Positions 8,821 to 18,352 of a stretch of 64,000 nucleotides of DNA are shown here, piece by piece. Both the position numbers and the translations under genes were made by a program. Source of the DNA: an uncultured Bacteroidota bacterium (GTDB lineage Bacteria; Bacteroidota; Bacteroidia; NS11-12g; UBA9320); assembly GCA_937124965.1 (NCBI GenBank), contig CAKZLB010000067.1:1-64000 (forward strand). Reading direction: 5' to 3'. The notes under the pieces were generated by a model that worked only from the letters and a program-made list of their open reading frames with translations, was not told where the DNA came from and ran no database searches. Position 1 is the first letter of the stretch. Each line of letters starts with the position of its first letter.

Positions 8821-11241
8821 ATGATACAAAAGTCGATTCTATATAAATCACTCATTCTCAGTGTTGTATTCATTTATTGCATAAAACCAACTTTGGCTCA
8901 AAAGCCGATAGGTAATTATTCGTGTGGTCATTCCCATTTGGAAAGTTCTGAAATCAACAAAAAAGCAAATGATTTTGATATCGTCCATTATTCCATAAAC
9001 CTTGATTTTACAGATTTTCAAAATCAACGAATAGAAGGATATACAGAAATTACTTTTGATGTTCAGAAACCATTAAATAGTATAGGTCTCCAGTTGGAAG
9101 GTTTGCAAGTTGATAGCATTGCTTCTGAGGGAAATAGCACATCATTCGATCACGATTCGACCGACCTTACTGTTCATTTTGGTAGTAATTTATTGCCAGG
9201 CTTAAACCACGTTATCCGTGTGTATTATAAGGGAAAACCAACCAGAGATGCAAGTTGGGGAGGAGTCTATTATTCAGGTGAGTATGCGTTTAATTTAGGT
9301 GTAGCTTTTACTTCTGCGCCACACAATTATGGACGAGTTTGGTTTCCATGCGTCGATAATTTTTCGGATCGTGCTACGTACGATTTTAACATGACTTGTA
9401 CTAACGACAAAAAGGTTTTGTGCAATGGAATACTTACGTCAGAAGTTGCAAATAGCGATAGTACGAAAACATTTACATGGGAAATGAATGATGAAATACC
9501 AACGTACTTAGCCAGCTTTGCTGTTGCACCTTACACGCTAAATACTTGGAATCATAAAGGAATTCCTGTTATTTTAGCATCAGTGGCTTCGGATTCTGCA
9601 AACATGGCAGCATCTTTTAAAAACTTAAACGGATGTATTGATGCCTATTTGAACCAATACGGCCCTCATACATTTGATCGAATAGGATTTAATGCTGTTC
9701 CGTTTAACGGGGGGGCAATGGAGCACGCAACCAATATTGCATACCCGCGCTTTGGTGTTGGTGGAGACTTGACCTTTGAAACGCTTTATGCGCACGAACT
9801 CGGTCACCATTGGTGGGGCAACACAGTAACGTGCCGTACTGCTGAGGATATGTGGATTAACGAAGGTTGGGCGTCATATTCTGAGAGAGTATTTCTGGAA
9901 TGGGTTTATGGAAAAGCACGATATGATGAGGATATTTCTGCGAATCATCGTGCAGTGTTACATTATGCACATTTGAGAGATGGAGATACCTTAGCTATTT
10001 CTGGCGTTAGTCATGAAAATACCTACGGAAGCCATGTATATGATAAAGGCGCCGATGTTGCACACACGCTTCGCGGGTATATGGGAGATTCGTCATTCTT
10101 TGAGGCAATCAAAACATTCATGACTACGTACAAATTTAAAGATGTTTCAAGCCAAGATTTAATGGAACACTTCCAGAAATATACCACAGCGAATTTGACG
10201 TCATTTTTCGATAATTGGGTGTACAATGAAGGCTTTCCACATTTTCAACTGTTAGGTTATCAAACGAATAAAGCGCCACAAATAGCTGGTTTTGTCAATA
10301 AAGTTGATATCGGACAACGATTACGATTTGCGCCAACTGATTTTACGAATGTTCCCATTGATGTGACATTTTATTCGAAGGATTTTGAAGAATATACCAC
10401 ATCAATTAACTATGACAAATCAACAAAAACGTATGAAATTACTACGCCGTTCATACCGGTTTACGTAGCATTGGATTTTTACAAAAAAATAAGCGATGCA
10501 ATAACCGACGACTACAACGTTATTTATGAAGCTGGTGAAGTCGATTTTGTAGATGCCATGATGAAATTGAATGTAATTGAGTCGCCTGATTCATCGTTGG
10601 TGCGAATTGAGCACAATTGGGTAGGAGCCGATGCCTATTTTAGAACAGACGAGACCCCGTTTTTATCTCGAGAACGATTCTGGACAGTTGATGGTGTTTG
10701 GAATTCTAAGTTTAAAGCAGATGCGACGATTGAGTATTTTGGGCGTGAAACGGGAACCAATTATTTAGCTGGATATTTAGACGTAGACCTGCTGCGAAAC
10801 ACCGAAGAGAACCTGGTTCTTATGTATCGGCCAAATGCGGCAGCTACTTGGGACGTGTGTCCTAATTATTCGTGGGATATGGGGTCAAAGTTTGACAAAC
10901 GAGGATCGTTTACAATCCATAATGTTCAAAAGGGGCAGTACTGCTTCGCCATAACGGATAAAGATCGATTATCAGTAAGAACAACGCCAACTGAAGCAGG
11001 GGAGTTTGTCTCTGTGTTTCCAAATCCAACAACAGACTCGCTCAATTTAACCATTTCAAAAGCAAAAGGTGGAGTGTTGGAAATTACGAACACGGAAGGC
11101 AAGTTGATGTTGTCACAAAAAATCACGTCAAAAAATTATTCGCAATCGATAAATGTTTCAGAATGGGCGAAAGGATTGTACTATGTTGGAATTGTATTGG
11201 ACAATAAACCGTATCAACCGAAGCGAGTTTTAGTGCGATAA
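8821..11241 (+). CDS. Secreted M1-family zinc aminopeptidase with T9SS sorting domain
   Basis: 806 residues with a signal peptide ending TLAQ. The M1 signature is complete: substrate-binding GGAMEH in place of the usual GAMEN at about residue 300, zinc site HELGH (H325, E326, H329) and the third ligand Glu348 in NEGWASYSE, exactly 19 residues after the second His. A catalytic Tyr is plausible in ENTYGSHVYDKG. The chain ends with a type A sorting domain (VSVFPNPTTDSLNL, GLYYVGIV). It should cleave N-terminal residues from peptides outside the cell or at its surface. The GAMEH variant may shift specificity for the free amino group. No operon partner; the next gene (ung) is convergent, ten bases away. 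Confidence 0.93.
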   Translation: MIQKSILYKSLILSVVFIYCIKPTLAQKPIGNYSCGHSHLESSEINKKANDFDIVHYSINLDFTDFQNQRIEGYTEITFDVQKPLNSIGLQLEGLQVDSIASEGNSTSFDHDSTDLTVHFGSNLLPGLNHVIRVYYKGKPTRDASWGGVYYSGEYAFNLGVAFTSAPHNYGRVWFPCVDNFSDRATYDFNMTCTNDKKVLCNGILTSEVANSDSTKTFTWEMNDEIPTYLASFAVAPYTLNTWNHKGIPVILASVASDSANMAASFKNLNGCIDAYLNQYGPHTFDRIGFNAVPFNGGAMEHATNIAYPRFGVGGDLTFETLYAHELGHHWWGNTVTCRTAEDMWINEGWASYSERVFLEWVYGKARYDEDISANHRAVLHYAHLRDGDTLAISGVSHENTYGSHVYDKGADVAHTLRGYMGDSSFFEAIKTFMTTYKFKDVSSQDLMEHFQKYTTANLTSFFDNWVYNEGFPHFQLLGYQTNKAPQIAGFVNKVDIGQRLRFAPTDFTNVPIDVTFYSKDFEEYTTSINYDKSTKTYEITTPFIPVYVALDFYKKISDAITDDYNVIYEAGEVDFVDAMMKLNVIESPDSSLVRIEHNWVGADAYFRTDETPFLSRERFWTVDGVWNSKFKADATIEYFGRETGTNYLAGYLDVDLLRNTEENLVLMYRPNAAATWDVCPNYSWDMGSKFDKRGSFTIHNVQKGQYCFAITDKDRLSVRTTPTEAGEFVSVFPNPTTDSLNLTISKAKGGVLEITNTEGKLMLSQKITSKNYSQSINVSEWAKGLYYVGIVLDNKPYQPKRVLVR

Positions 11242-11250
11242 TTTAGTCAA

Positions 11251-11928
11251 CTATAAATCTTCCCAGTTAATGGGTGACGACCCCTGTTTGGTTAGATAGT
11301 CATTGCACTGAGAAAAATGTTTGCTGCCAAACCAATACCCACGATTGGCGCTTAAAGGACTTGGGTGCCCAGATCGTAAAACCAAGTGTTTGGCTTCATC
11401 GATTGATTTGCCTTTTTTTTTCGCATATCCACCCCACAACATAAAAACTACGTTGGATTTGTTTGTATTAATAACCTCAATTACTCTGTCTGTAAACTTC
11501 TCCCATCCTTTGTTTTGATGGGATCCAGCTTGATTAGCAGAAACGGTTAGTGTTGCATTCAACAATAAAACACCTTGTTTTGCCCATGATGTTAGATCAC
11601 CATGCGACGGGGCGTTAATTTGTAAATCTGATTGTAGTTCTTTATAAATGTTTTGAAGTGAAGGAGGAACTGGAATGCCCTTATTCACCGAAAAACACAA
11701 CCCATTTGCTTGTCCGACTCCGTGATAAGGATCTTGACCGATTATGACCACTTTTAAATTTGGTAGAGTGCATGCGTCTAAAGCTGCAAAAATCTGATTG
11801 GAAGGCGGATAAACTGAAATACCTGATTGTTTAGTCGTTAACAAAAACGACTTCAAATCTTTAAAGTATTCTTTGTCGAACTCGTCTTTTAATTCGGCAA
11901 GCCACGTTGGATCTAGCTTAATCGCCAT
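11251..11928 (-). CDS. ung: Uracil-DNA glycosylase
   Basis: 225 residues, the usual length for family 1 UDG. It removes uracil from DNA to start base-excision repair. The family motifs are intact: water-activating GQDPYHG with Asp66, VLLLNATLTV, and the DNA-intercalation loop GHPSPLSANRG. The ATG start at 11928 overlaps by 11 bases the end of a 47-residue membrane peptide gene on the same strand, so translation is probably coupled. Confidence 0.97.
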   Translation of the reverse strand: MAIKLDPTWLAELKDEFDKEYFKDLKSFLLTTKQSGISVYPPSNQIFAALDACTLPNLKVVIIGQDPYHGVGQANGLCFSVNKGIPVPPSLQNIYKELQSDLQINAPSHGDLTSWAKQGVLLLNATLTVSANQAGSHQNKGWEKFTDRVIEVINTNKSNVVFMLWGGYAKKKGKSIDEAKHLVLRSGHPSPLSANRGYWFGSKHFSQCNDYLTKQGSSPINWEDL

Positions 11929-12061
11929 CGGTCACGGTTTCTTCCTGCGGATAATAAGGACTTGGTTTTACCAATGTGTTATACATATAAATACTTGATA
12001 CTATTAATGCTGCAACAAATAGAAACAAGACAATAAGTTTTTTTATTTGGGATGATTTCAT
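11918..12061 (-). CDS. 47-residue single-pass membrane peptide overlapping ung
   Basis: Frame from ATG 12061 to TAA at 11918-11920. The N-terminus is basic (KSSQIKK), followed by one long hydrophobic helix (residues about 9-25, LIVLFLFVAALIVSSIY) and a short acidic tail ending ETVTDGD. The charge pattern suggests an N-in membrane helix. The stop lies inside the ung reading frame, 11 bases past the ung start. It begins right after the terminator of the M49 gene, and a TAAATTTG promoter box sits in that terminator's loop. No homologue is known to me; it could be a Bacteroidota-specific small protein conserved next to ung. Confidence 0.65.
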   Translation of the reverse strand: MKSSQIKKLIVLFLFVAALIVSSIYMYNTLVKPSPYYPQEETVTDGD

Positions 12062-12064
12062 ACT

Positions 12065-12101
12065 AAAAGGCCCAACAAATTTAGAACTTGCTGGGCCTTT
12101 T
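12065..12101 (-). terminator. Terminator of the M49 peptidase gene (symmetrical)
   Basis: Ten-bp perfect stem AAAAGGCCCA (12065-12074) with TGGGCCTTTT (12092-12101), located 17 bases after the M49 stop. T runs are present in both directions. Its 17-base loop holds a promoter-like box. Confidence 0.85.
12076..12083 (-). promoter_or_regulatory. TAAATTTG -7 box inside the terminator loop
   Basis: On the minus strand TAAATTTG is a perfect match to the Bacteroidota -7 consensus TAnnTTTG. Transcription would start a few bases downstream and give the 47-residue peptide and ung a leader of roughly ten bases. No clear TTG -33 element was found. Confidence 0.4.
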
Positions 12102-12118
12102 TAATGTGTTATTGACGA

Positions 12119-14191
12119 TTAATTTCCGTCGTTTCCTAAGAAACTATAGTTTTCTCCGAAAAATAACATTTGATCAACATACCCTTGATCGTGTGTTACT
12201 TTTAGATCTACAAACTTGTCTCCTTCCATTACAGGAGTAAGAGTTGGCTGAACAAAACCGCTGTATGGAGCTAAATTAAATTGCTCATAACGATCTTTTA
12301 CTTCTTGCATTAAGTCTTGGTCGGCCTGGATGCCATAACCTTCAACTAGCTTTTCTGCAGCTTCAAAATCACCTTCTGATTTCAATCGTTGAATTTCACG
12401 AAGTAATTCACCAAAAAGGACTCTCAATTTGTCATAGTCATTTACTACGAAGTATGTCTTTCCATCTTTTACAACCTTTTCAATTACGTTTTCGTCAGCA
12501 CCTTTTTCAAAACACCAAGCAGCAATTAATTGACGATTTCTCATGTGGTCTTCCTCAACATTGTCGCCTTTTTCAAGTCTGCGCAATTGCAGCATCATTC
12601 CATTCATAATGTAACTATCGTATTCAGCTTTTCCTACATCTAATGATTCCATTAAACCTAAGTCGACCAGCTTCTGATCGTAGATGTAATAAAGAGCCAC
12701 TAAGTCTGCACGAGCTTCTTCCAGTGTGTTACTGTAGTTTTTTAGCGTTTCTTTTGGAGTGCCGATGCCTTCGTTGATTTTTCCAGATGCATGACCAATA
12801 ACTTCGTGCATAGCTGTATGTAATTTGCCAGCGCGTTTTCCATGTTTCTTCACTCGTTCTTGAACTTCTTTTGTTAAGTAAAATTCTTCTGTTGAACCGC
12901 TTCCAGATGCGTCGCTGTATGCTTGAACAATATTTCCAAGACTTACAGATTTACTTCCATGATTTGCTCTAATCCAGTTGCTATTTGGTAAGTTTACACC
13001 AATTGGAGTCGCTGGAGCAGCGTCACCACTTTCCATAGCGGCGTTTACCACTTTGTATGTTACACCTACAACATTTGCTTTTTTGTGTTCATCCATAATA
13101 GGAGAATTGTCTTCAAACCACTGAACATTTTCACTCATGATAGACATTTGTTTCGAAGCTTCGAAATCATTGATTTCAATGACTCCTTCGTATGCACCTT
13201 TATAACCGATTGCATCACCATAAACTTCAATAAAACCTAGGATAAAGTCAATATCTCCTTCTGTAGATTCAATCCAAGCTAAGTTGGTTTCGTCCCATTT
13301 TTTCAAATCACCTGTTGTGAAGTATTCGATGAGTAAACCTATGTGTTTGGCTTGCTTTTCATTTTCCGCAACAGTTTTTGCTTTTTCTAACCAATAAACA
13401 ACGTTTTCAAGCGCACCGCTATACAATCCACCAATTTTGTAAGTCATGTCCATGATTTCTCCATCTTTTTTAACCAGACGAGAGTTTAAACCATATTCGA
13501 TTGGAGTTTTGTCGCCTTTCACCATTTGGTTTTTATAATGAGCAATAGCTTCACTTTCTGTGATTCCGTCACCATAATAGTTGTTTGCAGATGCTTGAAT
13601 CTTGTCAAAACCTTTATCCTTTACAACTTTTTTTGCAGCAATGGTAGTGTCGAACAACACGCTTGAAAACTTAGCGGTAAGTTGCTCAGCAGTTTCTCCT
13701 TCAAGTAAAGGCCATTTTGCCTTTGGTGAATTCGCCATTAATGTACCGAAATATTCTGCAGAGAATTCTGGTTGAATTTTCTTTTCTGAATAATGGTGGT
13801 GAATGCCATTGCTAAACCAGATTCGTTTTAAGTAGATTTCAAAGTTCTTCCAGTCTTCTGTTGATTTATCACCTGAATAGTTCTTGTAAATTTCTTCTAA
13901 GGTTCTTCGTATTTGAATATTGTGCTTGTAGTTTGAAGCATAAATCATATCACGACCGCTTAAAGCAGCTTGAGATAGATAGTAAACTAATTCTTTTTGT
14001 TTAGGAGTTAATTGGTCGATACCTGGAACTTGGTAACGCAATATCTGTAAATCAGCAAAACGATCAACCTTTACTTCGAAAACAGTAGAGTCTTCTGTAG
14101 AGGTTTGTTCAGTTTCTGCGCTAGTCGCTTTGTCTTGACATGATGTCAATGCAAACGCAGCGATAAGAATTAATGCAATCTTGTTTGTCAT
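12119..14191 (-). CDS. Lipoprotein peptidase of family M49 (dipeptidyl peptidase III-like)
   Basis: 690 residues. Lipoprotein signal peptide with lipobox LTSC (Cys19), then an acidic linker. The M49 zinc motif HEXXXH is present as HEVIGH (H462, E463, H467), and the second motif EEARAD (E491, E492) supplies the third ligand about 25 residues later. Length agrees with other bacterial DPP III enzymes, which remove dipeptides from the N-terminus of short peptides; eukaryotic DPP III is cytosolic, whereas this one should be membrane-anchored in the periplasm or on the outer membrane. It is transcribed alone and ends at the strong terminator 12065-12101. The start is the ATG that gives the lipoprotein signal. 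Confidence 0.92.
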   Translation of the reverse strand: MTNKIALILIAAFALTSCQDKATSAETEQTSTEDSTVFEVKVDRFADLQILRYQVPGIDQLTPKQKELVYYLSQAALSGRDMIYASNYKHNIQIRRTLEEIYKNYSGDKSTEDWKNFEIYLKRIWFSNGIHHHYSEKKIQPEFSAEYFGTLMANSPKAKWPLLEGETAEQLTAKFSSVLFDTTIAAKKVVKDKGFDKIQASANNYYGDGITESEAIAHYKNQMVKGDKTPIEYGLNSRLVKKDGEIMDMTYKIGGLYSGALENVVYWLEKAKTVAENEKQAKHIGLLIEYFTTGDLKKWDETNLAWIESTEGDIDFILGFIEVYGDAIGYKGAYEGVIEINDFEASKQMSIMSENVQWFEDNSPIMDEHKKANVVGVTYKVVNAAMESGDAAPATPIGVNLPNSNWIRANHGSKSVSLGNIVQAYSDASGSGSTEEFYLTKEVQERVKKHGKRAGKLHTAMHEVIGHASGKINEGIGTPKETLKNYSNTLEEARADLVALYYIYDQKLVDLGLMESLDVGKAEYDSYIMNGMMLQLRRLEKGDNVEEDHMRNRQLIAAWCFEKGADENVIEKVVKDGKTYFVVNDYDKLRVLFGELLREIQRLKSEGDFEAAEKLVEGYGIQADQDLMQEVKDRYEQFNLAPYSGFVQPTLTPVMEGDKFVDLKVTHDQGYVDQMLFFGENYSFLGNDGN

Positions 14192-14228
14192 AATATTCTG
14201 AAATCTCTTTTTTTGTACTCTTGCAAAA

Positions 14229-14259
14229 CAACCATTTTTTTTTCATAAAGCGATGGTTG
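14229..14259. promoter_or_regulatory. Inverted repeat in the M49/PlsC divergent spacer
   Basis: CAACCAT (14229-14235) and ATGGTTG (14253-14259) form a 7-bp inverted repeat with a 17-base T-rich spacer between two divergent genes. It may be an operator or nothing. Confidence 0.2.
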
Positions 14260-14295
14260 CCTTAAACTTGCACTATTGTAACCTGAACCACAAGG

Positions 14296-15540
14296 ATGTT
14301 ATACTATTTTGTCAAATTGTCATTGTTACTTTACTCTAGAATTTATTTCAAGAGAATTTATATTTCTGGAGTAGAAAATATACCACAAGACCGTCCGGTA
14401 TTTTTGGCAAGTAACCACAGTAATGGTTTTTTAGATGGAACTATGGTGAGCTCCCTTTTGATTCCAAAAGCAACTAGAATATTTGTCAGAGGTGATGTGT
14501 TCAATCAAGCTTGGTCAAATTTGCTGTTGAGGCAAATTAAGCTTATACCAATCTATCGAGCACGAGATGGTGGTGGTAGAAATGTTAATAATAAGAGTTA
14601 CGACCAATTATATTCTGAATTTTTAAAAAATAGAGTAGTTCTAATTTTTCCTGAAGCGGATGCTCAAATCGAAAAAAGAATACGTCCATTAAAAAAAGGC
14701 ATGGCTCGAATGATTTTAGACATGCAAAGCAGGGGAGATGGTGAAATGGAAGTAGCAGTTGTTCCCTTTGGTCTGAACTATACCTATTATAAAAAGTACA
14801 GAAATGAATTGATGATAAGTTTTGCGAAACCTGTGTACCTCAAGGATTACGAAGAAGAAGGTGATGCTGAGCGGGATGTTTATAGCAAAATGACTAAAGA
14901 CGTTGGGCGCAAAATTGAGGCTGAGATGGTTAGCGTTCGGAAAGAAGATGACGAAGTGACTGAAACAGCATTGTGTATTTTAAGAGCTGAGTGGAAAGAC
15001 CCATTACTTAAGTTTTGGATTCCAAATCGAAAAAGACTAACGGCAGAAATCGCAGTCGCTGATCAGATAAAATCTGATGAATCGTCAGAGTTAAAAGCAT
15101 CCATTGAAAAATACCAATCAACGTTAGATAAGAATGAAGTTACGGAAGATGGCTCAAAACCAATTGAAGCATGGAAGTGGTTGTTTTTATTAGTGTTTGG
15201 TATTCCTTCAATATTGTCATGGGCTGTAATGGGCTGGGGGTTATTTGCTGGTAAAAAGATCGTTGATGCGGTAATTCGAAAGGATGAGTTGTACGACAGC
15301 GTTTGGTTTGGAGTTGGATTGGTGTACAATTGGATCTTGATTTTTGTTGGATACCCAATTGCCTACATTTACTTCGGTTGGAAAGGAATTGTTGGGTGGT
15401 TTTTATTTCGGTGTTTGTCTATTACATTCCAACATTGCAGAGATTTTTGGGTGCAAATTGTCAATAGGCAAAAATGGAACACTGCAAAAACGGAACTTGA
15501 TTCCCTGAGAACAGATGTGCTTAACCAATTAAAATACTAA
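14296..15540 (+). CDS. PlsC-like acyltransferase with C-terminal membrane domain
   Basis: 414 residues. The N-terminal half is a 1-acyl-glycerol-3-phosphate acyltransferase domain: the catalytic HX4D box is NHSNGFLD (residues about 40-45), followed by the phosphate-binding region RQIKLIPIYRARDGG and LIFPEADAQIE in place of the usual FPEG block. Two or three hydrophobic helices follow at about 290-385. Such fusions are common in Bacteroidota and are annotated as lysophospholipid acyltransferases. It acts at the inner membrane in phospholipid or ornithine-lipid synthesis; the acceptor cannot be told. ATG start at 14296. The gene mtaB starts 22 bases after its stop. Confidence 0.88.
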   Translation: MLYYFVKLSLLLYSRIYFKRIYISGVENIPQDRPVFLASNHSNGFLDGTMVSSLLIPKATRIFVRGDVFNQAWSNLLLRQIKLIPIYRARDGGGRNVNNKSYDQLYSEFLKNRVVLIFPEADAQIEKRIRPLKKGMARMILDMQSRGDGEMEVAVVPFGLNYTYYKKYRNELMISFAKPVYLKDYEEEGDAERDVYSKMTKDVGRKIEAEMVSVRKEDDEVTETALCILRAEWKDPLLKFWIPNRKRLTAEIAVADQIKSDESSELKASIEKYQSTLDKNEVTEDGSKPIEAWKWLFLLVFGIPSILSWAVMGWGLFAGKKIVDAVIRKDELYDSVWFGVGLVYNWILIFVGYPIAYIYFGWKGIVGWFLFRCLSITFQHCRDFWVQIVNRQKWNTAKTELDSLRTDVLNQLKY

Positions 15541-15550
15541 ATCAAACTAC

Positions 15551-15558
15551 TACCTTTG
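15551..15558 (+). promoter_or_regulatory. TACCTTTG -7 box four bases before the mtaB start
   Basis: TACCTTTG fits TAnnTTTG exactly and is separated by TCAC from the ATG at 15563. If the box has its usual place at about -7, the transcript begins at or beside the ATG and is leaderless. Confidence 0.5.
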
Positions 15559-15562
15559 TCAC

Positions 15563-16864
15563 ATGCCTAGCATTGCCTTTTATACTCTTGGATGTAAGCT
15601 AAATTTCTCTGAAACATCTACCATCGGTCGACAAGCAAAGTCGGAAGGTTTTGACGTAATCGATTTTAACGAATCAGCTGATATATATGTTATTAATACA
15701 TGCTCTGTAACCGAGAATGCAGATAAGAAGTGTCGGCGGGTAGTTAAAGAGGCAAAGAAAAAAAACGCAGAATCATCGGTGGTGATTATTGGTTGTTATG
15801 CTCAATTAAAACCGAAAGAGATAATTAACATTGATGGTGTGGATATGGTCTTAGGTGCGGCTGAAAAGTTCAATCTAATGGAGCATCTAAACAAAATTAA
15901 GGAGCAAAAGAAGGTTGTACTGAATGCCAATATTAAAGAAACGAATGTCTTTATTCCAGGATTTTCGGTAGGTGATCGAACACGTAGTTTTCTAAAAGTA
16001 CAAGACGGTTGTGATTATTTCTGTTCCTTTTGCACCATTCCTTTAGCACGCGGTAAAAGTCGAAGTAACACGGTTGCTGAGACGATTAAGGTTGCGGAGG
16101 AAGTTGCTCAAACTGAGGTAAAAGAAGTTGTTTTGACGGGAGTTAACATTGGGGACTTTGGTGTTGATACGGATGAAACATTTTACGATTTAGTCTGCGA
16201 GCTGGATAAAGTAGACGGAGTTGAACGCTTTCGAATAAGCAGCATTGAACCAAATTTGTTGGAAAACAGAATCATCGAGTTTGTTGGGAAATCAAAACGT
16301 TTTGTTCCACACTTTCATGTGCCTCTTCAAAGTGGGAGCAACGAAATATTGACGAAAATGCGTCGTAAATACCTTCGGGAATTATACGTTGATCGAGTAG
16401 ATGCAATTAAGTCCGTTATGCCTGATGCTTGCATTGGTGTTGATGTAATAGTTGGCTTTCCAGGAGAAACTGAAGAACACTTTTTGGAAACCTACAATTT
16501 TCTTAAAGAATTAAATATTAGCTACTTGCATGTGTTTCCATATTCTGAAAGAGCGAACACAACCGCAAAAAAGTTAGCTGGAAAAGTTCCACAAAATGTT
16601 AAAAATGAACGTGCACACATGTTGCGAATTTTATCGGAAAAGAAGCGAATGGCTTTCTATCAAGAGCATTTAGGGAAAACTAAAACTGTACTTTTTGAAG
16701 GTGAAGATAAGGAAGGATTAATGCATGGATTTACGGAAAACTATGTCAAAGTTGCCGTTCCTTTTGATGCATCGCTAGTAAATCAACTGGTAGAGGTCGA
16801 GTTAGAAGCTATTCGGAATGATGGATGTGTCGCAGTGAAAGTGCTTGAAGGGGTGGATGTTTAA
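15563..16864 (+). CDS. mtaB: tRNA t6A37 methylthiotransferase MtaB
   Basis: 433 residues, the expected length for the MiaB/MtaB/RimO family. The N-terminal MTTase domain has its three cluster cysteines in LGCKLNFSE, INTCSVTE and IIGCYAQ. The radical SAM triad is CDYFCSFC, followed by IPLARGKSRS. A C-terminal TRAM region begins near the last 60 residues. The LGCKLN-x-x-E signature and the absence of RimO features favour MtaB, which converts t6A to ms2t6A at position 37 of tRNAs reading ANN codons. Cytoplasmic. A promoter box abuts the start. Confidence 0.93.
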   Translation: MPSIAFYTLGCKLNFSETSTIGRQAKSEGFDVIDFNESADIYVINTCSVTENADKKCRRVVKEAKKKNAESSVVIIGCYAQLKPKEIINIDGVDMVLGAAEKFNLMEHLNKIKEQKKVVLNANIKETNVFIPGFSVGDRTRSFLKVQDGCDYFCSFCTIPLARGKSRSNTVAETIKVAEEVAQTEVKEVVLTGVNIGDFGVDTDETFYDLVCELDKVDGVERFRISSIEPNLLENRIIEFVGKSKRFVPHFHVPLQSGSNEILTKMRRKYLRELYVDRVDAIKSVMPDACIGVDVIVGFPGETEEHFLETYNFLKELNISYLHVFPYSERANTTAKKLAGKVPQNVKNERAHMLRILSEKKRMAFYQEHLGKTKTVLFEGEDKEGLMHGFTENYVKVAVPFDASLVNQLVEVELEAIRNDGCVAVKVLEGVDV

Positions 16865-16946
16865 GTTTAAGTTTAAGTCTAAGTTTAAGCTTACAACTTA
16901 AATCAGAAATCCGAAATCTACACTCTTAAATCAGAAATCCGAAATC
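16861..16946. repeat. Simple GTTTAA repeat plus a 22-bp direct repeat
   Basis: Right after mtaB there is a run of four near-identical AAGTTT units (16861-16890). A 22-bp sequence (TTAAATCAGAAATCCGAAATC preceded by C) then occurs twice, at 16897-16918 and 16925-16946. It looks like replication-slippage or intergenic repeat material; no function is evident. Confidence 0.8.
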
Positions 16947-16952
16947 CAACGT

Positions 16953-16970
16953 ATCTGCCCACTGGCAGAT
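16953..16970. other. 7-bp hairpin ATCTGCC-cact-GGCAGAT
   Basis: Perfect stem, but no T run on either side, so it is not a standard terminator. It lies between mtaB and lgt in repeat-rich spacer. Confidence 0.4.
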
Positions 16971-17055
16971 TATAAATCGGTCATATCATCTTATAAAACG
17001 AATAAAGTAGCATTAACCATATTTTTTCAGGTATTTCGCAGCGAACAATAAATCT

Positions 17056-18252
17056 ATGTTTCCAAATTTTTATCACCTCGTCAAAGACTTGTTAGGAATT
17101 GAAATTCCTGGACTCGTTTATGTCAACACTTTTGGTTTTTTTGTGGCAATAGCATTTCTATTGGCTAATTACACCATGCGACTAGAACTCAAGCGCAAAG
17201 AGGAAGATGGCCTGCTGGAGGGAATGCCAGGAAAACAGTGGTTTGGTAAACTACCAGGTGTAACAGATTATGCTTCGAATGCCATATTGGGATTTATTTT
17301 TGGGTGGAAGTTTATCTATTTGTTTGTGAATGCTTCAACGCTGTTTGACGATCCACAGAGTCATATTTTAAGCAGCGAAGGATCCATTTTATTTGGTGTA
17401 TTAGCAGCTGTAATATCAGTTGGGCTAAAGTACTATGATGCTATTAAGGTAAAGAGAAAATATCCAGAACCTATTGAGAAAGATATTGTGATTCACCCAT
17501 ATCAACGAATGGGAACGATTACGCTAGTTGCTGCGGTTGCTGGGTTGTTAGGAGCTAAGATCTTTGACCATATGGAGCACTGGGATGAGTTTATTGCAAA
17601 TCCTTTAGGAGCATTTCTGAACCCATTTAGTGGCTTAACTTTCTATGGAGGCTTAATTTGTGGTGGTGCAGCAGTATTGTGGCTAGCTAAAAAGTATAAA
17701 ATCAACTGGAAACATATGTTAGACGTTGGCGGACCTGCCATGATGCTAGCTTATGGTGTTGGTCGTATTGGTTGTCATATGTCTGGAGATGGTGATTGGG
17801 GTCAAGTTAATGAATTCGCAAAACCTAGTTTTTTACCTGATTGGTTGTGGGCTTATACGTATCCAAATAATGTTGCGGGAATTTGTGACGCAGAAGCACA
17901 TACTGGCTGTCCTCCAGGACAAATTCCAGAACTAATATTACCTGTTTGGCCAACTCCGCTGTATGAAGCAATTATGTGTGTTGGATTGTTCTTTGTGTTG
18001 TGGTATTTGAGAAAGCGAATTTCAATTCCAGGAGTTTTATTTAGTGTTTACTTATTTTTAGCTGGGTTTGAACGTTTTTGGATTGAGAAAATTCGTGTAA
18101 ATGCAGTTTATAAAATTGCAGGAATGGAAATTACACAAGCCGAATTAATCTCAACGGCTATGATGATCGGCGCAGCAATAATGTTTGTATGGTTTCGCAA
18201 AACAAATAAGTCACAGGATTTGGAAATCAAGACTACATCAACCGATGAGTGA
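17056..18252 (+). CDS. lgt: Prolipoprotein diacylglyceryl transferase
   Basis: 398 residues, longer than the enterobacterial enzyme because of inserts between helices, as usual in Bacteroidota. The Lgt signature lies at about residues 232-248 (YGVGRIGCHMSGDGDWG), with the essential GR-x-GC and downstream GD. At least seven hydrophobic helices are visible, starting with YVNTFGFFVAIAFLLA. It transfers diacylglycerol from phosphatidylglycerol to the lipobox cysteine, the step needed by the many lipoproteins in this window. Inner membrane. ATG start at 17056 is the first good start after the repeat-filled spacer. Confidence 0.95.
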   Translation: MFPNFYHLVKDLLGIEIPGLVYVNTFGFFVAIAFLLANYTMRLELKRKEEDGLLEGMPGKQWFGKLPGVTDYASNAILGFIFGWKFIYLFVNASTLFDDPQSHILSSEGSILFGVLAAVISVGLKYYDAIKVKRKYPEPIEKDIVIHPYQRMGTITLVAAVAGLLGAKIFDHMEHWDEFIANPLGAFLNPFSGLTFYGGLICGGAAVLWLAKKYKINWKHMLDVGGPAMMLAYGVGRIGCHMSGDGDWGQVNEFAKPSFLPDWLWAYTYPNNVAGICDAEAHTGCPPGQIPELILPVWPTPLYEAIMCVGLFFVLWYLRKRISIPGVLFSVYLFLAGFERFWIEKIRVNAVYKIAGMEITQAELISTAMMIGAAIMFVWFRKTNKSQDLEIKTTSTDE

Positions 18253-18352
18253 TGACGTTTTTGTCTTAGATACTTGACATATGAAGCTTGTAAATGTTGA
18301 CTATTAGTGTTTACGGTTAGTTACATTTGATTCACTAAAATTTCTAGATACT

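Noticed and set aside
16953-16970. ATCTGCC/GGCAGAT hairpin as mtaB terminator
   Set aside because: No T run on either side, so listed only as a hairpin.
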